9,299 nucleotides of DNA from Clostridiales bacterium (GTDB lineage Bacteria; Bacillota; Clostridia; Oscillospirales; Oscillospiraceae). The DNA is taken from assembly GCA_017577345.1 (NCBI GenBank), contig PITX01000035.1:1-9299 (forward strand). The letters run 5' to 3'. The notes beneath the pieces were generated by a model, which did not search any database, was not told where the DNA came from, and was given only the letters and a program-made list of their open reading frames with translations. Position numbers and translations under genes: made by a program. Positions 6,415-9,299 of the stretch are shown here, in pieces (within the stretch, counting starts at the first letter, position 1; the number at the start of each line of letters is the position of its first letter).

Positions 6415-7878
6415 TCATTTCGCCTCACAAATGTTGTAGAAGGTGTGATTTTCAGCGGTCACGGTGAATTCTTTGGAGATTTCTGCCGTGCTGTCGGGAA
6501 GCCTGTTATCGGGCAGTGTGGGTCGGGAACCGTCGGGAGGGGCAGGCGGCTGACTGCCGGGATCGAGGTCGGAGGGTGTGAACTGTCCTGCGGGCGGCTC
6601 ACGATCAGGCTTGTCAGGCGGCGTTGGCTGCTGACTGTCAGGCGGCATGGGCTGATCGCCCTTCTCGCCGCCGTGCTGCTGCACCTTGCCGTCCACGGTC
6701 AGCGTGTAGGGAACATCCTGCTGCAGCTCCGGTACGGAAAGCACCAGTGCGCTGAATTCCCGCTCCGCGGTGAAGCTGAAAATCTCCTCGTTTTCTGCGC
6801 TGAGGGCAAGCACGGTTCCCTTTTTCACGGTCCGTGCAAAGGTCATATCCATCAGCGTCTGCTTCGAGTCGCCGGAAATCGCATCGTTGCGCGAGCCGGT
6901 GGCGATGACCGTGCCGCCGTTGAGATAAATGCCGAGATCGGCGTCGATCCCGCTGTCCCCGGTCTCCGGATTGGCAGAGGCATAGAGCGTGCCGCCGTTG
7001 ATGACCAGTGCGCCGTTGGAGTCGATGCCGTCACCCTCGGTGCCGTTGCCGCCGGAAACGGTGACAATGCCGCCATTGAGCGTGGTGACCGAAATTCCGT
7101 CCTCGTTGGTGTTGATGCCGTCATCCTGCGAAACGATGTTGATATTGCCGCTGTCGATCTGCAGATGCAGCTCGGAGTCAAGGCCTTCGTTGTCGGCGGT
7201 GATGTTCAGCATACCGTCTCCTTCGATGCGAAGGGACTGCCTGGAATAGAATGCGCCGTCAAACTTATACAGCTTGTCGGTTGAGCCGTCTTTGTAGATC
7301 TTTGCCACATGGGAGCCGGAAATATTGCTGGCATTGTGCAGTACGACGACGGCTCCTGCGTCCGTCAGATCGGGCGTCAGGGTAAAGGTCTCCTTGTCGG
7401 CGCATTCATATACATTATAGAACAGAACGGCGGGAGCAACAGTGCAGTTGATGCTCGCATCGTCCAGAATCAGCGTGACGCGGGCATTCTCGTCCGTTTT
7501 TGCACCGTCACCGAGGTCGATCAGAAGCTGTCCTTTGCTGAGAACACCCGTGACATGGTAGGTACCGGGCGCAGTGATATGCACGACCGTATGTGCGGCG
7601 GCTTCCTCAGCGGTGTGGGCTTCCTCGGCAGAGCCTTCCCCGTAGGTGCTGTCGTGACCGTCTTCATAGTAAAGAATGTCGTGTGCGGTATAGACGGCAG
7701 GGCTGTTGCAGAGAATTTCTCCGTCCGCAAGCGTCAGCTCAATGATCTCCGCCTCCGTCTGCTCCGTCTTTTCCGTCGGAGCGGCAGTGGTTTCGACCGG
7801 CTCGGTCTTTGCACAGGCGGCAAGACTGACTGTCAGCGCAAGCGCAAGAAATGCTGTGATGATTGTACGAAATTTCAT
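6415..7878 (-). CDS. lipoprotein with Cthe_2159-like (DUF4353) beta-helix, proline-rich tail
   Basis: Predicted surface lipoprotein of 487 residues. The signal peptide has basic MKFR, hydrophobic core and lipobox LAAC with Cys22, followed by a Thr/Glu-rich linker (23-48). Residues ~50-400 resemble the Cthe_2159 family, a right-handed beta-helix fold whose Clostridium thermocellum founder is reported to bind cellulose/pectin-type polymers and calcium. Seen here: ITAPGTYHVTG (101-111), LILDDASI (136-143), then rung repeats EGLDSE (231), DGINTNE (253), DGIDSNG (283) and SGIDADL (309). Each rung repeat but the first is followed by a turn of the GG(T/I)V type; NDAISGDS (331-338) follows. Residues ~409-462 are a Pro/Asp/Gln-rich segment, then a final strand FTVTAENHTFYNI (471-483). 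Start: GGAGGT 6 bases upstream. The polymer bound is unknown, and catalysis is not suggested. It precedes the isomerase by 61 bases. Confidence 0.83.
   Translation of the reverse strand: MKFRTIITAFLALALTVSLAACAKTEPVETTAAPTEKTEQTEAEIIELTLADGEILCNSPAVYTAHDILYYEDGHDSTYGEGSAEEAHTAEEAAAHTVVHITAPGTYHVTGVLSKGQLLIDLGDGAKTDENARVTLILDDASINCTVAPAVLFYNVYECADKETFTLTPDLTDAGAVVVLHNASNISGSHVAKIYKDGSTDKLYKFDGAFYSRQSLRIEGDGMLNITADNEGLDSELHLQIDSGNINIVSQDDGINTNEDGISVTTLNGGIVTVSGGNGTEGDGIDSNGALVINGGTLYASANPETGDSGIDADLGIYLNGGTVIATGSRNDAISGDSKQTLMDMTFARTVKKGTVLALSAENEEIFSFTAEREFSALVLSVPELQQDVPYTLTVDGKVQQHGGEKGDQPMPPDSQQPTPPDKPDREPPAGQFTPSDLDPGSQPPAPPDGSRPTLPDNRLPDSTAEISKEFTVTAENHTFYNICEAK
6493..6654 (-). other. proline-rich low-complexity segment of the beta-helix lipoprotein
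   Basis: Codons for residues 409-462 encode repeated short PPD/PTPP/PAPPD-type motifs, about one proline in three residues, with Asp, Gln, Ser and Gly between. It separates the beta-helix from the last ~25 residues. It has the composition of a flexible wall-spanning linker, but lies C-terminal to the folded domain rather than next to the lipid anchor. Confidence 0.7.
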
Positions 7879-7910
7879 AAAATTACCTCCGGCTGTATGG
7901 TGGTGATTTG

Positions 7911-7916
7911 ATTATA
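7911..7916 (-). promoter_or_regulatory. candidate -10 box of the beta-helix lipoprotein gene
   Basis: A perfect TATAAT on the minus strand lies 32 bases before the start codon. No good -35 box is seen 16-18 bases upstream. A short inverted repeat, TCGGA-AA-TCCGA (7919-7930), lies in the spacer and could be a regulator site; this is weak. Confidence 0.4.
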
Positions 7917-7962
7917 AATCGGAAATCCGAACAAATGATGAGGAAAATGTGAAGAAACTGTG

Positions 7963-7991
7963 TTGACTTTCCGCAGAAAAATCGGTATGGT
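7963..7991 (+). promoter_or_regulatory. promoter of the Dabb / GIY-YIG pair
   Basis: TTGACT (7963-7968) and TATGGT (7986-7991) are 17 bases apart. Transcription would start near 7998, leaving a leader of about 15 bases that begins close to the GGAGGAGGG ribosome binding site. It diverges from the beta-helix lipoprotein gene. Confidence 0.55.
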
Positions 7992-8012
7992 AACGGGGAG
8001 GAGGGAAGAAAC

Positions 8013-8297
8013 ATGATACAGCATATCGTAATGTGGAAATTCCGCGAGGGCACGCAGGCGCAGGCGGAAGAATTTCTAACGGGACTTGCCGCACTGGACG
8101 GACAGATCGAATGCATCCGCTCCATGTCGGTGCGCAAAAGCGCGGTGGAGGGCGGCGCATATGATGCGGTACTGATCAGCGAATTTGACAGTCTTGCGGA
8201 TGTGGAACGCTACAAGAACGATCCGCGCCATCTGAAGGTCGCGGCGATCTGCAAGGAGATCCGCACGGAACGCTGCGCGATCGATGTGGAAAAGTGA
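8013..8297 (+). CDS. Dabb-domain (stress-responsive alpha/beta barrel) protein
   Basis: A 94-residue cytoplasmic protein with the layout of the Dabb family (PF07876), small ferredoxin-like folds that dimerise into a barrel. Family landmarks: N-terminal strand IQHIVMWKF (2-10) with conserved His4, a helix from about 14-28, strand DAVLISEFDSLADVERY (51-67), and DPRHLKV (70-76) with a second His at 73. Family members were first noted as salt-stress-induced in plants, and some act in polyketide cyclisation or olivetolic acid formation, but most bacterial versions have no known role. Strong GGAGGAGGG precedes the ATG. Its stop codon overlaps the start of the GIY-YIG gene by 4 bases. The family call is solid; the function is not. 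Confidence 0.87.
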   Translation: MIQHIVMWKFREGTQAQAEEFLTGLAALDGQIECIRSMSVRKSAVEGGAYDAVLISEFDSLADVERYKNDPRHLKVAAICKEIRTERCAIDVEK

Positions 8298-8566
8298 AGC
8301 AGTGGTGCGTTTATATCCTGCGCTGTGCCGACGGCACGCTCTATACGGGCATGACAGATGATTTTCCGCGCCGACTGGAGCAGCACCGCAGCGGCAAAGG
8401 AGCCAAATATACCCGCGGCAGAGGCCCTTTGGAGCCGGTATACCGCGAGGACTGCGAAAGTATGTCCGAGGCGTTAAAGCGCGAGTACGCGATCAAGCAG
8501 CTCCCGCGCCGGAAAAAGCTGGAGCTGATCACACAGGGCAATTATACCACACCGCAGGATACTTGA
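8294..8566 (+). CDS. GIY-YIG domain protein (YhbQ/UPF0213-like)
   Basis: A 90-residue single-domain GIY-YIG protein. The two signature strands are VYILRC (6-11) and LYTGMT (16-21). The conserved arginine lies in FPRRLEQH (24-31), the YTRGRGPLEPVY loop spans 39-50, and the presumed metal-binding Glu64 lies in ALKREYAIKQL (60-70). All catalytic positions of the fold appear present, so nuclease activity is possible; E. coli YhbQ-type members have been linked to DNA repair, without a settled role. The start is a GTG at 8294 that overlaps the preceding Dabb stop (GTGA), so translation is probably coupled. Length is normal for the family (80-100 residues). The stop codon at 8564-8566 lies inside the -35 box of the next promoter. 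Confidence 0.9.
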   Translation: MKQWCVYILRCADGTLYTGMTDDFPRRLEQHRSGKGAKYTRGRGPLEPVYREDCESMSEALKREYAIKQLPRRKKLELITQGNYTTPQDT

Positions 8567-8591
8567 CAAACTGTTTTTCCGCAGGTATACT
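8563..8591 (+). promoter_or_regulatory. promoter of the thiT transcript
   Basis: TTGACA (8563-8568, perfect) and TATACT (8586-8591) are 17 bases apart, the strongest promoter in the window. The start would be near 8598, just upstream of the TPP aptamer. The -35 box overlaps the GIY-YIG stop codon. Confidence 0.85.
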
Positions 8592-8612
8592 GAACATAAC
8601 CGCATAGAGAAA

Positions 8613-8709
8613 CCTTCTTCGGGGAGTCGGATGCTTCCGGCTGAGATTGGGCGAACAGACGCCCTGACCCGCGAACCTGATACGGCTCACACCGTCGTAG
8701 GGAAAGATG
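8613..8709 (+). ncRNA. TPP riboswitch aptamer (THI element)
   Basis: All sequence hallmarks of the thiamine pyrophosphate riboswitch are present in order: CTTCGGGGAG (8616-8625), a GTCGG/CCGGC hairpin (P3), CTGAGA (8641-8646), GACCC, GAACCTGAT (8673-8681), an ACGG/CCGT hairpin (P5), and CGTAGGGAA (8696-8704). P1 is short: TCTT (8616-8619) with AAGA (8704-8707). An extra GGGCG/CGCCC hairpin (8649-8663) between CTGAGA and GACCC fits the optional P3a stem. Binding of TPP should favour the terminator just downstream and switch off thiT. Confidence 0.97.
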
Positions 8710-8715
8710 TGAAAG

Positions 8716-8762
8716 AAATTCCGCAATGCTTTCCGGGAACGGTTAGCCATGCGGAATTTTTT
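8716..8762 (+). terminator. riboswitch-controlled intrinsic terminator
   Basis: AAATTCCGCA (8716-8725) pairs with TGCGGAATTT (8750-8759), followed by a run of six T (8757-8762). The loop contains a small CCG-GGAA-CGG hairpin with a GNRA-type tetraloop. It begins 8 bases after aptamer P1 and precedes the thiT ribosome binding site, the layout of a transcription-terminating OFF switch. Confidence 0.88.
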
Positions 8763-8778
8763 ATCGGAGGGGGATCTT

Positions 8779-9299
8779 ATGAAGAAATCTCATCGTTCTC
8801 TGCAGGCACTGTGCGAGGGCGCGATCCTCGTGGCACTGGCACAGGTGCTGGGCTATCTGAAGCTGTGGTCGATGCCGAACGGCGGCTCGGTCACCTTTGC
8901 GATGCTGCCGCTGTTCATTTATTGCATCCGCTGGGGCTTCGGCAAAGGTCTTTTGGCGGCCTTTGCTTTTTCCTGCCTGCAATTTTTGCTGGATGGCGCA
9001 TTCGCGATCTCGTGGCAGTCGATTTTGGGCGATTATGTGATCGCCTACACGGTCATCGGCACGGCAGGTCTGTTCCGCAAGGTCAGGGGCGGCATTTTCC
9101 TCGGTACGGCGGTCGGCTGCTTTGTGCGCTGGATCGTCGTCAGTGTGGTCGGCGCGACCGTCTGGGCAGAATATATGCCGGAGCGGTTTCTCGGTATGGC
9201 GATGACCAGTCCGTGGTTTTATTCCGCGATCTATAACTTTTTCTATGTCGGGCTTTGCGCTGCGCTGTGCCTGCTTGTCGAGGCAATGCTGTACAAGCC
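8779..9299 (+). CDS. thiT: thiamine ECF transporter S component ThiT (3' end cut by window)
   Basis: Membrane substrate-binding subunit that captures thiamine and, with the shared ECF module EcfA/A'/T, imports it. 173 codons are visible and no stop is reached; ThiT proteins are about 180-200 residues, so little is missing. The ATG follows GGAGGGGG by 5 bases. Family features: MPNGGSVTFAMLPL (32-45), RWGFGKGLLAA (51-61), LQFLLDG (67-73), GDYVIAY (84-90), VWAEYMPE (128-135) and SPWFYSAIYN (144-153). Several hydrophobic segments (about 14-30, 40-50, 57-71, 82-99, 106-128, 150-171) fit a six-helix S component. Trp129, Tyr148 and Asn153 match substrate-site positions I recall from Lactococcus ThiT, but the expected His is Val121 and the expected Glu is Asp85. 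The TPP riboswitch upstream strongly supports a thiamine role. A precursor-specific relative is the alternative. Confidence 0.9.
   Translation, partial: MKKSHRSLQALCEGAILVALAQVLGYLKLWSMPNGGSVTFAMLPLFIYCIRWGFGKGLLAAFAFSCLQFLLDGAFAISWQSILGDYVIAYTVIGTAGLFRKVRGGIFLGTAVGCFVRWIVVSVVGATVWAEYMPERFLGMAMTSPWFYSAIYNFFYVGLCAALCLLVEAMLYK

Noticed and set aside
5265..7284. Two long plus-strand open frames (330 and 359 residues) opposite the lipoprotein genes.
   Set aside because: They are antisense shadows of two well-supported genes, lack family motifs and good ribosome binding sites, and reflect GC-rich codon positions.
7919..7930. Short inverted repeat TCGGA-AA-TCCGA before the beta-helix lipoprotein gene.
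   Set aside because: Only 5-bp arms and no second copy; noted with the -10 box but not enough for an operator call.
7963..8584. Shared TTTCCGCAG in the promoter regions of the Dabb gene and of thiT.
   Set aside because: The copies lie at different distances from the -35 and -10 boxes and there are only two; coincidence is more likely than a shared operator.
8631..9236. A 201-residue plus-strand open frame running through the riboswitch into thiT.
   Set aside because: It starts inside the TPP aptamer and continues in a different frame from ThiT; the true gene starts at 8779 and is open to the window end.

Overview
The window reads as a chromosomal segment of a moderately GC-rich Gram-positive anaerobe, most likely a Clostridia member of the Ruminococcaceae/Oscillospiraceae type. 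This rests on roughly 55-60% GC by eye, strong GGAGG-type ribosome binding sites, two lipobox lipoproteins, a TPP riboswitch in front of an ECF-type ThiT, and a Cthe_2159-like protein. The taxonomic call is inference. I see no phage, insertion sequence, CRISPR, tRNA or rRNA signal, and no gene-free stretch longer than about 220 bases.

Region 1 (1-4986) is amino-acid biosynthesis from aspartate. On the minus strand lie homoserine dehydrogenase (hom) and then aspartate kinase (lysC), 28 bases apart and probably one transcript. Diverging from hom on the plus strand are threonine synthase (thrC) and diaminopimelate epimerase (dapF). Aspartate kinase feeds both branches, hom commits carbon to homoserine/threonine, thrC makes threonine, and dapF makes meso-diaminopimelate for peptidoglycan and lysine. 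Homoserine kinase and the other lysine-branch genes are not visible. A few codons of a possible further gene follow lysC at the left edge. The hom/thrC intergenic region holds facing promoters and two hairpins, each directly upstream of a Shine-Dalgarno site.

Region 2 (4988-7878) starts with a bidirectional intrinsic terminator shared by dapF and the converging minus-strand genes. Those genes encode two secreted lipoproteins: a parvulin-type peptidyl-prolyl isomerase (PrsA/SurA-like foldase), and upstream of it a Cthe_2159-like (DUF4353) right-handed beta-helix protein with a proline-rich segment near its C-terminus. The isomerase has its own promoter in the 61-base gap, but no terminator separates the pair, so read-through is possible.

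Region 3 (7879-9299) holds, on the plus strand, a Dabb-domain protein and a small GIY-YIG protein overlapping by 4 bases. Next comes a strong promoter sitting on the GIY-YIG stop codon, a TPP (THI-element) riboswitch, an intrinsic terminator, and thiT, the thiamine-binding S component of an ECF transporter, which runs off the right edge. The riboswitch is expected to shut off thiT when thiamine pyrophosphate is plentiful.

I did not find a convincing previously undescribed system; most of the window is housekeeping. The items most worth a second look are the large inverted repeat in the hom leader, the degenerate C-terminus of Hom, the altered substrate-site positions in ThiT, and the beta-helix lipoprotein / foldase pair.
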